Source of the DNA: Pinus tabuliformis
Lineage: Eukaryota; Streptophyta; Pinopsida; Pinales; Pinaceae
Direction: 5' to 3'
DNA length: 64,000 nt
Assembly: GCA_031772625.1 (NCBI GenBank)
Contig: CM062814.1
Span: 822,500,757-822,564,756 of the forward strand
The notes under the pieces: model-generated
What the model was told of the DNA's origin: nothing
Seen by the model: the letters and a program-made list of their open reading frames with translations, nothing else
The model's database searches: none
Shown: positions 35,237 through 46,639 of the stretch, piece after piece
Layout: the number at the start of each line of letters is the position of its first letter
Numbering within the stretch: the stretch's first letter is position 1
Translations under genes and position numbers: made by a program

Positions 35237-36936
35237 CATTGTTTTTAAAACTGGCCTTCCTAACCGGTAACCGGTCAAACCGACCGGTCAGCAAGGCCAC
35301 CGGTTGGAACCGGCTAAAAAACCCGGTCAAGAAGGTGATGTGGCAGATTTTTGGCCTTAACTGGTCCTAACCGGCCGGTTCCATCCTAAATCGATTGGTT
35401 ACTATATAATGTTTATGTGAATGAGCTAGGTTGGTTCAACTAACATCAAACTTTCAAGATATGCAGCTAGTAGAGGTTGTGACTCAAATGAAACAAGCTT
35501 GAGTTGGAATCAGCGTCCATTGCCACTTAAAGTCCACCTACATCTTGAAACAACTACATTTTACCTACAAGCTCCTTGTTTCACATTAGATCTTTAGCTT
35601 GTGCTGTTTAAAACCTTTTTGGCATTGAGCTTATGACTTGTGAAATTTGTGGAGTGTTGCTAAGCCTTAATTCTCCATCTACTAGTCCCTCTTTTATCTT
35701 CACCTCAAGTCTTTTGTTGAATTTTTCAAGCTTTGACACACCTCCTCGAAAGTTACTCTCATTGTGACACTTTTCATGTCACTTAAACTTAGAACTTGCT
35801 AGTCCCAGCAACATTCACTAATTTTTGGCAACCTTCCATCTTTGTAATATGGCATGCATCATCGAAGCTTTTAACTTTTTAATACTTATGACAAGGTGAA
35901 AATCTCCTAGACTTTGAACCTTTTAAGCCTGTGTCATTTGATCAACTGCCTCTATCTTTTGATTTTTTGTATCAACCTATGGCACAAAGTTTGCAAGTTT
36001 TGAAGTTCAAAGTTACCACAACACGTTGCATAATGATGTACCTTTTGGTATCAATAAAGGTGCAATAAGACCATAAGAGCCACAAAGCAACAGAAATAAG
36101 TTTGGAACTTTCAATAATGTGCATCAGATCACATGTAAATGAAAGATTGAAAACTCCAATCCTTATGATAGGGAGCAAAAGGAAAAGAATTTGCAAATGT
36201 TGCATTTTGCAAGCTACTTAAACTTTCAAAAAATCTCAACCTCACAAGAAAGTAAAACTTCAATATCAAGTAAATTGCAACAAGGAAAAGGGCTTATCAT
36301 GATAAGTTGTAAATGAAAGTGACATGTCGCAAACATCATAATGACTGAAAGATTCAACTCATGCAACAAGACACATAAGAACGACTGAAAGATTCAACTC
36401 ACACAACAACACACATAAGACAGATCAATAGCGATGCGCCACATCACAAGTTGCAGATCAGGCTGAGGCATCCTCAAACTCTGAACCAGATGATGTCTAT
36501 GTAGCTCCTGATGATGATCCTGTGTCTAGTAGTGGTGATGAACTTGATGATTGATCATGTGTACACTGTAGGCTTGTAGTAGGCCAATGGCCTCATAGCT
36601 TGCAACATTGTTCTTTATAGGCCATTTAGAGCCTCATTGCCTATGTATTTTACTATTTTGTCGATGATATGTACTGCACTTGGTGCCATTTTGATATATT
36701 CACCTTTACATGGTATATAAATGAACTTTGCATATTTTGTCTCTATTGGCTTGGAATCATGGTTTTAAATCTTAAAAATAGATTTGTTTCATTCAAAATT
36801 AATTATTTAATGTATTTTTCTAAAATCGGTTCGTTGAACTTTAGACCTAACCAGTCCCGGTTCGACCAGTTCCGGTCGGTAAACTGGTTCATTAGGTGGA
36901 CTGGTCCGGTCACCGGTTCCGGTTTTAAAAACATTG
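35237..36936 (+). mobile_element. Non-autonomous hAT derivative H1c inside H3
   Basis: The left end CATTGTTTTTAAAACTGG and right end CCGGTTTTAAAAACATTG are inverted repeats with two mismatches. The flanks ggatatat (35229-35236) and ggctatat (36937-36944) match at 7 of 8 positions. From about 36450 to the right end it is nearly identical to H1 2298-2782, including the last part of the acidic transposase tail. The left 160 bases hold ACCGGTT-type repeats. The middle kilobase (35400-36445) matches nothing in H1 or H1b. Confidence 0.9.
36343..36420. repeat. 40-bp duplication in H1c interior
   Basis: Two adjacent 40-bp units each begin GACTGAAAGATTCAACTCA, with a few differences between them. Confidence 0.8.
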
Positions 36937-37000
36937 GGCTATATGTGTTAAAACTGAAACATGAACTAAAGACAATCATGGCTACACTAACATATCATTA

Positions 37001-39091
37001 CTAATAAAACTCATCCTCATCAGCAAAGATAGAACAAAATGCTTGTTCAACAGAAGAGGCAACTCCACTAGTATTTCCAGTTGCACTTGCATCACCACTG
37101 GCACAAATATCAAGAGCCAAAAGAGAGAGCTTTAAATTTGGACATTCTGCATCCACATCCCAACCTTTATGAGGTCTACTTGTATATTCTTCACCCCTAT
37201 GAGACACAAGGCATAGGTTTGAATGCACATATACAAGGTCCTCTGCCTTCTGCAATCCCAACCTATTGCACTGCACACTATGAATGAAACTGTAGGTGCT
37301 CCAATTTCGTTTTGTTGATGAATAGCTTGCCACTTGTGATAGAATACGAGTGGCAAGACTTTGCAAATGAACACCACTTGCCCCATGACAAGTCCACCAC
37401 TTAACTGGGTCCAAGATCCTCCTCTCATCCAAAGCTAATATGTCTGCAAAATCCTCTAATCCAGCAGCAAAATAGGCAAATTCTTGCCTTACATGAGTTT
37501 GTAAAGAAGTTGGAAATATCCTCTGAAAGGCTTTCTTCACTCCATTTGCCACCTCCTTGTCCTTATGTGGAGCCTTCCTCTTCCCATTGCTTTCAACAAT
37601 GAATTCTTCATCATAAAATTTTGGACTCAAAGCATGTGCCAAAGTGTGCAATGGAGCGTTGAAGCTATTCCACCTAGTAACAATAATGGACCTCACTTGT
37701 TCAACAAAATCAAAACCCACAAAAAGAAGAGTGGGAGCCTCTTGTATAATAATTTCCAAGGTTTTTTCAACCATGGTATCCATGCCATCATAAACCTCTC
37801 CTAGGAAAGGTTTCTCTGTGTCTGCATCTCGGAGAAGATCAAATGCAGGTGATGTGAACTTGAGCAAGAAATCAATCTTGCTCCACCAATCTTCATCAAC
37901 CAACACCCTCCTCACCATACTTCCCTTCTCTGAATCTGTCTATCTCCACTTAGCTCAAGTTGGACCCACCACCATACTCATTAATGCATTTTTAACTTCA
38001 ACAAGGCGACGCAACATGATGAAGTTTGAGGCATACCTTGTCTCAGCAACTTTCAACAACTCCAATTTGGAGTATTCTCGATATATTGCTTGAGATTGGT
38101 GGTGGTTGGTGATGAATTTTATAATCTCCCTAGCCTGCCTTGTGACCTCCTTAATCCATTTTGTTTTTGCTTCGATCTCTTCTAAACTCATATTCAAATT
38201 GTGGACAATGCAAAGATTGCAAAATATGTAATTGTATCTACTCTCAACAATCAAGCCTGCAACTTTGCAAACAGGTGCATTATCTATGATAACTTGCACC
38301 ACATTTTCTGGCCCTACTTGTTCAATAGCAGAAATTAAAATATCAGCAATGAACTTACTATCCTTTATCTCACCCAAACAATCTTCTGCTTTGATGAACA
38401 TGGCTCCTTTTGGTGATGATGCAATGACATTAATCAAAGGCCCACATCTTGTATCAGTCCAACCATCTGAGATAATGGAAAACACTGTACTACCCCATGA
38501 GTTACGAATTGGTTTCAGAACATCATCAAGAAGTTGCCTCTCTTTCTTCAGCAAAACTGTTCTGACTTTTTCATAGTTTGGGCCCTTGTAACCTTGAGGA
38601 GCTTTGTTAATCGCTCTCACCAAATCCTGCCAATATGGGGATCGAACCACATTAAAAGGGATGCCACAAGCAAAGATGGCCCTTGCCACTCTTGAGTCAG
38701 CTTCTTCTCTCCCTTGACTATCAAGCATTTTCAACAATTTGTTGTCTTGAAATGGAGTTGATGTCTTTCATAACTCTGCTTCTAATTCTAGTGCCCTCCT
38801 TTTTATTGGTTCCTCAAAAATCCTCGGCTCAATGCTATCAGACATGCAAGGATTTGTAGTACCCATGCCGATTTTGCTTCTTTAATCCTTCAACCTTTGA
38901 GCATCATTGCTCTCTTTCTTGAATTTAGCGCTCACCTCTGCATTTTTGGTATGTGCACACACATCAATACCCTTTATCTCTTCATGCAAAATGTGAGTCT
39001 TCACTCTTGTGTAAGAGCCCTTGAAGGTCTTTTCAATTTTACATAAATCGTACTTCCATTCCCATGTACCACCAGAACCCATCTGCTTCAC
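37001..39091 (-). pseudogene. H3 hAT transposase, inactivated
   Basis: Reading leftwards from 39091: a partial BED finger (YDLCKIEKTFKGSYTRVKTH, second Cys of the usual CxxC lost), then DUF659 from 38737 with IISDGWTDTRCG and VQVIIDNAPVC. A hATC domain follows with YSSTKRNWSTYSFIHS and EDLVYVHSNLCLVSH, ending at 37001. Stops separate the three blocks: one after the BED part at about 38882, another near 38765, and at least two between 37955 and 37919. The Glu expected before RNWS is Lys, so even the C-terminal catalytic residue is gone. The encoded activity would have been transposition of H3-type ends; it is now dead. Confidence 0.88.
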
Positions 39092-39861
39092 TTTGGCAAC
39101 ATACTTCCTTAGAGGATAATATTCTTGCTACCTGGTTGCTTGAGTGGATTTAGGGGCACTTGAAAGTTGAAACACAACTTTGAGAAGCCATGAATGCTAC
39201 AAAATTACAATAATACAAAATGAAAAACTCACCCAATTTAGGGCCACTTGAAACAAAACTTTGAGAAGCCATGAATGCTGCAAAATTAGGAAATGAAAAA
39301 GTCACCCGACTAGCTGCTGCCCACGCTCTTCCTCTTGCTGCCCACACCCTTCCTCTTGCTGCCCACGCTCCAAAACACAAATAAACTCCTTTTTTCTGCT
39401 ATAGGAAGCTCTTCTTACAAAACAATGTGTGAGAAATGAATGAATGAAGTCCCTTTTTAAAGAAAAGAAGAGGATCATAGGGTTTCTAGAGAATTCTATT
39501 CTTTTAATTTTCTAGAGAATTCCATTTGTAAATTTTTTTATTAAATTTAGCTAACAGCCTCATAAAAATTGGTTTATTAGTGTGTTTTGGTGTTAAATGG
39601 GGCCCACGCCCTTTTGCCACTCCTTGAGATAGCTGAAAAAGGCCAAAATAAAATTTAATTTTTCCTTTTCGGTCACCAAAACTCTGCCTGTACTGGCCAA
39701 AACACCGCCGGTCCTACCATACGGCGTTTCGAAATTGGGAAACGTCGTATAGTACGGCCAGCGGCGTTTCGGCCCCATTTCAAGTCCGTTTCTGCGTTTC
39801 GGGTCGTCCCTGGTAGTGGTACGCCACCATTTTTGGTGTTTCCTGCAATATAGCCTTAAGG

Positions 39862-41230
39862 ACTATAGGGAAACTCTAAATGTGCATTCACTATATTTAA
39901 TTTATCCCCACACAAGAATAATAGTGAGGGTTTTAAAAGTGGATGTTGTAGCCATCCCCCCTTACTCCATCAAGGTTTTTTCAATGAAATTTAGCCCTAG
40001 AATACTCCATTAAACCCGAGTAGGATAAGCCACTAATCATTCCTATGATCATCCATAATTTCTATTAAATTTCATCTTCTCTCTCCCATTCCTAGACATC
40101 TAGGGTTAGCCACTAGGGTTTCGAGGGCAGATTTATGCATAAAAGTGAATTTTGGTAGGATGTTTTTCATCCATAAATCACATAAAGGAAAAATATAACA
40201 AGGTGCATGGTTAATCTTCCTTAATTAGCACTGATGTCATTCCTCTTTTTCTATTTATGCATACCTAACAGCCATATGAATTAATTTCCTAACCTAACCC
40301 TAGTCTCTACTGGAACACCTTTGTTCCCTTTTTGTTGATTATCATTAGAAGGCCTTTTCCTTGGCTACAATATGACATTGTGCACCTTCTTTATTGCATA
40401 TCAATCAAACCCTTACTTGAAGCAGCCTTATATTTGGTGTAGGCGTAGAGTATTGAACCTTGGTATAGAACATCTAGGTCTTTCTAGGCTTTACTGGTAT
40501 TCTGGGCCATATTATAGACCTCTCATACATCACCTTATGCCATGGCATTAGAATACCCTTTAAGTGATCTAGGGAAGCCTACTAAAGAGCAGGATAAAGG
40601 TTGTTGAGGTGACAGTGGCAACCCCTTCTCTTGTTGCCATAAGGTCTGGCCCCACCCAATGAAGCTTTGCACTGGACCAGCTAGATTTGCGGCAATATGG
40701 ACCATTGTCCATGATGTGAATCATCAAAGAAAACCTCCTTTAGTTACCCCTAGAAGTGAGGGGTAACACAGCCCATGGGGTTGACAACATAGGTTGAAAA
40801 TTAACCAAGAGCTATTGCCGACTGCACTATGCAAACAATGTTCATTGCATCGGACCTTCAATTGTCCAGAAGAAAATGACACTGCCAAGAACATCCTTGA
40901 AATTGCAACAGGAAGATGAAGTTCTACACTAAAAATTAATCCCAGCATGTCATACTCTGACTAAGTAGTTTCCTGTTTCTGCCTGAACTCATAAAAGACA
41001 TTTCATAGAACAAAATACAAAATCTGTGGTGTCCAGATCTAGTTTAACAAATGGATATAATGATTCTGTTTACTTAAATAAAGTTATAATCTGACAAACA
41101 ATCACCATTTTCACCACTAAACTTTTACACTATGAAATAGCCTCTAAACATCTATCGTGTAGATAAATGTTCAAGAGATCTTTTTAGCACTGAAATGCCA
41201 CAGAAAGCAAAGGGGCAACAAAATTATTAC
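39862..41230. other. Intron sequence upstream (left) of exon 41231-41433
   Basis: AT-rich sequence without a convincing gene. A minus-strand open stretch at 40724-40948 could not be assigned to any family. It lies between H3 and the ITPK exon cluster and is presumably part of the giant intron. Confidence 0.45.
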
Positions 41231-41433
41231 CTCTCCAACTGTTGCATCCCTTCAGAGAATGTAACCCCTTTAGAGATGCTCAACAACTGACCCTCATCAA
41301 CACTGGAAATCTCATCAGTCGCTTTGTGAAGAACTACATCAACTGTCTGTAACTGGGGTATTAGTGGCAGATCAAGATCCATCGAAATGAATGTCAACCC
41401 ATTGCCAGTTGGCATTGTAGGGAATGCACCTCT
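41231..41433 (-). CDS. ITPK4: ITPK4-like inositol trisphosphate 5/6-kinase, exon
   Basis: This exon encodes RGAFPTMPTGNGLTFISMD, then VDVVLHKATDEISS and VTFSEGMQQLE. It matches the ITPK4 segment with RGALPMYPTSCGLIF and IIFHKATDEI. The HKATDE stretch is the inositol-polyphosphate kinase signature near the end of the N-terminal domain. The acceptor (TTTTTTGGCAG) and donor (GGAGAG/GTAATA) are canonical. It starts in phase 0 and ends with two bases of a codon completed 28.9 kb away at 12317. No stop is present. The enzyme should be cytosolic or nuclear and act on inositol tris- to pentakisphosphates; the substrate is inferred from the family. Confidence 0.9.
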
Positions 41434-41545
41434 CTGCCAAAAAACGGCCAAACTTTCAGTGCTATAAAGGAAAAAATAGAAACCAGGTAAAAATAATTTA
41501 TTGGGGTAATACTAACTGGCTAAGCAATCTAAATTTGTAACGAAC

Positions 41546-41614
41546 CTTGAGAAAATCCTTTTCTCGAGTCCACTTCATAACATATCCAACTGTAATGATG
41601 GAATCTCCCAAAGC
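41546..41614 (-). CDS. ITPK4: ITPK4-like inositol trisphosphate 5/6-kinase, exon
   Basis: A 69-bp exon of exactly 23 codons, ALGDSIITVGYVMKWTREKD plus FLK, phase 0 at both ends. It matches the ITPK4 stretch [20 protein letters not shown]. The acceptor TTTACAG and donor AAG/GTTCGT are canonical. It is separated from its neighbours by introns of 112 bp (left) and 321 bp (right). Too short to be recognised alone, it is secure because it joins both neighbours in the right order and phase. Confidence 0.88.
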
Positions 41615-41935
41615 CTGTAAATGGACAAGGAATTCAGGATATTTTGCAGTAATATTTTGTAACTTCAAAGAGACAAGTCATTGTACTAGTATGTATTCCA
41701 TTTACAAGTAAAAAGAAAATAATGAGTGCATCTCTTCATAGTAAAAATCACAAGGTACTTTGTCACACTAAACCTTAAAAGTCCTTCAAAGAGTTTCTAA
41801 CTGTTTCAACAGATACAATTGGATAACAGTAAAGGTATATACCCTTCCACTTTTGCTTTAATTTTTGTAAATATTTTCTGTAAATATAACATGTATTTTG
41901 CGAAAAAAAAGTGTAAGTTTGTAACTACTAATAAC

Positions 41936-42027
41936 CATTTTGTTCAGGCGAGATAGAGTAATAAGTAAATCTTGCAGCTTCTGAATTGTTGTTACACCAG
42001 ACATGTCTGAAACAGTATTTTCCAAAC
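41936..42027 (-). CDS. ITPK4: ITPK4-like inositol trisphosphate 5/6-kinase, exon
   Basis: The exon encodes LENTVSDMSGVTTIQKLQDL and then LITLSRLNKM. It aligns with the ITPK4 segment [20 protein letters not shown]. The acceptor is a strong pyrimidine tract (TTTTGTTTTGGCAG) and the donor AAAATG/GTTATT. It begins with two bases completing a codon from an upstream exon and ends in phase 0. That upstream exon, holding about 120 N-terminal residues, was not found to the right in this window, so another intron of at least 22 kb is implied. Confidence 0.85.
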
Positions 42028-42583
42028 CTGCCAAAACAAAAGAAACATAAATCATGTCACAAATTACAAAATGCTTTTCTAATGGTCCAGATTGCGGGGA
42101 AACTTTCCTGATCTTGAATGATTTTTAATGCATGTACAACATCTATCTTATATCAAGCAGGAAAGGACAGCTATGAGTTGCAAAAATACATGAAGAAAGA
42201 AGGGGAAGTGAGGGAAGAAAAGAATGCTCATTTTAAGAGAACTGCTCATAAAAAGTTGTGGCAGTAAAGACTGGTGATGAGCCAGTTGGTGGAGCCTTTA
42301 ACCAACTCTATGCAGCTACTAACATTGGCTTAAAAGTTCAACTAGGCAGATGATCTTGTACTACTTCCAAACGAATTACAAGAAGTTTCTAGAAAACATG
42401 GCTTCCAAGCCAGTCCTAATGTGGAAATACTCCATAGCAAAAATTAATAAAAGCTGGTTATCATAGTGAAGTTATCAAAAGTATGGTTCCAAGTTGTCAT
42501 AACAGGTAAAGGAGTAAAACTGGCCTGGAAAAAACATTTCAAAATTTTAGGATCTCAGGATTATTCAGATTGGAGTGTTTACA
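42028..42583. other. Intron sequence right of the exon cluster
   Basis: No exon recognised. A plus-strand stretch near 42340-42400 reads ADDLVLLPN in one frame, a weak hint of an old reverse transcriptase, with no supporting context. Confidence 0.4.
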
Positions 42584-45500
42584 TGTAAAGTCCCTGAGCA
42601 ACTGCTGACTGAAATGTGTATGGGGTTTTCTTGCACGTTGAGGGTTTTGGTATCTTTTGTTGTGTTTTTGGATTGATGTTGTTGAGTGATTGTTTTGGCA
42701 ATTTACTTTTTTATTTGCATGCATAAAAAATATGCTTCAACCACAGAACCAAATTACAGAACTAATAAATAAAACTGTTAAACTTTACTGCCAGCAATGA
42801 ATTGAAGAAAACATGCCTGAGAGAGACTAAGGTATGAAGCTTCCAGCCTGATCTCAGATGAGCACCACCTTCCGACACAGTTCACACTTCAGTTCTGATA
42901 CTAGTCATCAGGCGCCTTGGGACACTTTTTATATGGTTATTGTGATCCTTGTCACGCACTGGCCCGAGTTGCAAATGCTGCTCCTGAACCTAGCAGAGAT
43001 CTGTTTCCTCAACACCTGCTGACCCCCTTCTACTCATTCTTCGACTCTAACATGCACTTAGTGATTCATGCAAACAATGGAAATGAACTGCTTCCTGAGA
43101 ATGTTGATAGTGCCCCGTTTGCTGAGTGATTTACGATGGTATACGCAGCCTGGCAGAGCCCAATCTGCATGCAATGACTCACGTTGGCTCATGCAAGTTC
43201 CACCTAGCTCGGCATATACTCGCATTCAATTGGTCCAGGGCCTGATATTCCTCTCATTGGCCCGCCGTCACTCGCTTTTTTAGCTGATGCAGTCGGCCTG
43301 GCTCCTACCTCTGTTACGTATCCTCCCACAGCAGCCCAATCTACCTCTGGTGGCTCGCTAGCTCCCTTCCCAATAAATACAATCTGTCTGGCTGCTACAG
43401 CAATCATAGATCTCACACCAGGCAGCCTGATCCACCCCCTGACTTGCTTCTGAATCGCTGCAGCCTGTGGATATCCTCAGATGTACCTACAGGGACGTAA
43501 TCAACCAGAGCGGCTCCTTTATACTCCCTCACATGCAACACAGCATACGACTCTTCTCTTGGTTACTCAGATCACCCCAATCAGCATGGTTGCAGCCTTC
43601 AAGTGGCTTGAGCCATCCCCCTATACATTCTACATTCGGCTATTCCCCTAGCACACGTTCAATCAAGCATGCGCAATCAACTCCACATGTCTAACACATT
43701 CAATCATCCGTTTACATTCATCCGAGCCTCCCAGTCAAGTAGGAACTTGCATAGGTCAAGCAAGGTTCTCCAGCTGTACTCAACCCTGTCAATACCAGAA
43801 CGATCCACCTGAACACCCTCGATCTGTGTGATGGAAGATGGGTCCCCAAGGGACGTAAATCTGTCACAATGAGATTCTTGACAATCTTGCTCCTTTCACG
43901 ATTAAATCTAATGAGAGATCCGAGTGATCCCTCCTTTGATCCAGTTAGGGTGGATGATCATCCACCGAAACTAGATTTGCTTCCAAGGATTTTCATCCGA
44001 GGAAGAAATGAGATGCTACGCTGTTCGATCCAATCTCCAAGAAGGCCAATGCATAATGATGAGAGGAAAATCCCATTTTTCTCTTTTAATTTTTCTTTTT
44101 CCTCAATTTCTTGCCTTTCCTCCAATTTGAATTTATTTCCCTCTCTTTTTAATTTCTATTTTATTTTCTAATATTTTCCTCCATCACTTTTATTAGTCAC
44201 CTTATACATCACTTTATAAAGTTGTTTATTTATTAAGTGACCCCCTTTTTATTAATGACCTATTGCAACTCTAGCCCACGGGAGTCGAAAATGAGCTAAT
44301 GAGACATCCGTCTACCGATCATTTGACAGGGGAAATTACAATCCTCCCTCCCCAAAGATTGATTGTCCTCAAGCAATGCCATCACACCCTAGTACTCCAT
44401 AAACTAGACCCAACCAAACAGAAAATGATATCAGGGTCCCAAACCAGCCTAAAAAATGTGAAGCATTGTCTACTCAGCTCACTGTTTGGCAAGGAATTGA
44501 CATAAGAGGCCTCCAAAACACTGTCAATGAGTAAAGCAACTCAATACTGCAATATCTTGTTCAATCCCTCAAAGAACTGCTCAACTAGGGTACCAATCCC
44601 ATGCACCCCAGGAGTAAACTCCTGAAATTAACAATCGACCCTTGCAGAAAAAGATCCCAGCCTCCATGACATCCCCAAGTCGAGAATAGCCTCCTCCGGC
44701 TAAACATACTGCCACCAAAGTGAAGCACTGCAAAACCTGAATGAATCACCGAAACGCGAAATGCTCCCCTCAAAGATGAAGCCCAATGGAAAATCTAAGT
44801 GACTTTCCCCTATAAGTATCCACTCATCCCTATCAGTTCTTGGACTGCCAAGCCCTATAATCCCAGGGTCCCATGCTAATCTCAAAAAGAAACCACCATG
44901 CTGACATTGTGCCACTCTAGTCCTAATTGCCTGCCCATTGTACTCAAACTGGGTTGTCCTCTCTTGGAACCCCATGCCAAAATATCTATAAGTGTCGAAC
45001 CCACAACCCTGAAACATACCCTACCAAGGCATCTTAGCAAAGCCAGAGTCTGCTAGTCCACAGTTAGACTCAATCCTGAATAACGGAAGGGAGAACTTGT
45101 CTTGCCACAAAGAGCAAATCTCAGCAATCTCTCTCATGAGGATCCAAGAATGAAGTAGACCAATCATTGTCACAACCCTGTCCATCTAGAAGTGAAGCAA
45201 TCTAACAACCCAACAAATCCCTAGGTCCCATAGCCTAATTGAGAGTCCACCACTTCCAATCCCTATTGACTATTGTTTTGACATATTGATAATCGTTGGA
45301 TCCATTTGAGCCATGTCTCTAATCCCTATATGCTACCAGTTGTTGGAACCCAGATACTAGGAATCAACTCTGTGCATGTTAATTTGTCCTATGTCTGCCC
45401 AACCATAGAAAATTATGCTATCCCTACTCTCGACAATGTACTCAAATAACGCTTGGAGTCTAGACACCCTCCTGTAAAATAGCTTTGTCATCTGGGTTAC

Positions 45501-46014
45501 CTCAAGCTCATACAAGCCCTCGGGGTGTCCTCCCAAGGGTGTATCATGCGTCACCCTCATGATCATCTCCCTTAGTATGGATTCAAGGGTAGAACATCCT
45601 TTGTAGTAGATCATGCCATTCCCATATCTATACCTGTCACCCTGAGCACTGATCACATACCCAAAATAAAAAAATCTCGATCATGACTATAACATACCAT
45701 TTCTCATCCAACTGCCTCTAGTGATAATCCAATCAAAGATTAGTCTTCGAGGAACACGCTACTCCAAGATGCTCATCCTCCCACTCATTAATCTTGGGTA
45801 GACCAACTTCAACGATATGTTCGGAGTCCCTATCAGGAGGTCTCCCTGGAGGGAATGCTCCAAAAACCCACAGTGCAGCATTGTACACCTCTGCATACCA
45901 CTACACACTATTGGTCATCTTGTATCATCCTACACCCTGTAGATACCACTATATCAATCTCACTACTGGTGTTAATTGTACCTAGATCCTAGATGGATAT
46001 ATCCTCGTGTTAAA

Positions 46015-46639
46015 TGTTGAATTTTGTAGCTATGGTCGGTCTTCATAATTAACATTTTAGCCCTTGATGTATATGTAATAATAAATACTAGACATATTCT
46101 TCATGTCAGTTTCAAAAAGAACAAAAAATTGAAATTTAATTATGGAATTCTTCCCTCCAAATGTAGAGTTGACTCCAGCCTACTTAAGTCGGCCCCACCC
46201 AACAGTCACACCTCTTGGGGACACCTTTGTTCACTATATAAAGGAAAATTTCTAAGGCAAAGAAGGACAAAATTCTGAGGCACAGAAAGGCTGAATTTCT
46301 GAGCATATCAGGGTTTCAAGACCGAGATCTCTGAGTGAAGAAGAAGGCAGAAATTCGGCCCTAAACAGAGCTGAGCAAGTTGAGTTTATTGGGAAAATTA
46401 ATGAATTGACACGAGGGTTGACTGACCAGGTTTGACCAAAGCTATATTGCTAGTCAGTTTGAATTTGTATCTGACTAGAAGAATTAGATGTATCTCTATT
46501 GATCTTAATAATTTCTCTAAGGAAAAGGGTTGGGTTTTTCCCTATGTGGGTTTTCCCAGGGTAAATTCCTATGTATCTTGTTTGGATGTCTCTTTATGAT
46601 CCTATTGGCATTTTGTTTCTACTGTTGAGATCTTTTGTG
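46015..46639 (+). mobile_element. LTR fragment, plus orientation, fossil
   Basis: It begins TGTTGAATTTTG, has a TATA box (CTATATAAAGG) near 46234, and a GGGTTTTTCCC-type leader at about 46525-46560. It is cut at its right side by the Copia LTR starting at 46640. Confidence 0.6.

Larger units (their letters stand above)
34849..39853 (-). mobile_element. hAT DNA transposon H3, decayed, containing H1c
   Basis: The ends CTAAGTTGCGCGAAAC and (reverse) CTATATTGCAGGAAAC resemble the H2 family ends. An 8-bp duplication with one mismatch (ctttaagg at 34841-34848, ccttaagg at 39854-39861) flanks it. GAAACG/CGTTTC motifs are dense at both ends (34858-34940 and 39690-39805). The minus-strand transposase is interrupted by stops. 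H1c sits in its 3' flank, between transposase and left end. Confidence 0.88.
12318..41230 (-). other. Giant 28.9-kb intron of the ITPK4-like gene
   Basis: The donor (TTGGAGAG/GTAATA at 41231/41230) and acceptor (GCAG at 12318-12321) are canonical, and the two exons join in matching phase (2 to 1). The intron contains a four-deep nest of transposons (12912-27160), a further LTR (27363-28411), a hAT with another hAT inside it (34849-39853), and old repeat debris. If this gene is transcribed, all of that is removed by a single splice. Confidence 0.82.

Noticed and set aside
42340-42420. ADDLVLLPN motif suggesting a LINE reverse transcriptase
   Set aside because: It is a single short motif in one frame with no flanking conserved blocks, poly-A tail or target duplication.
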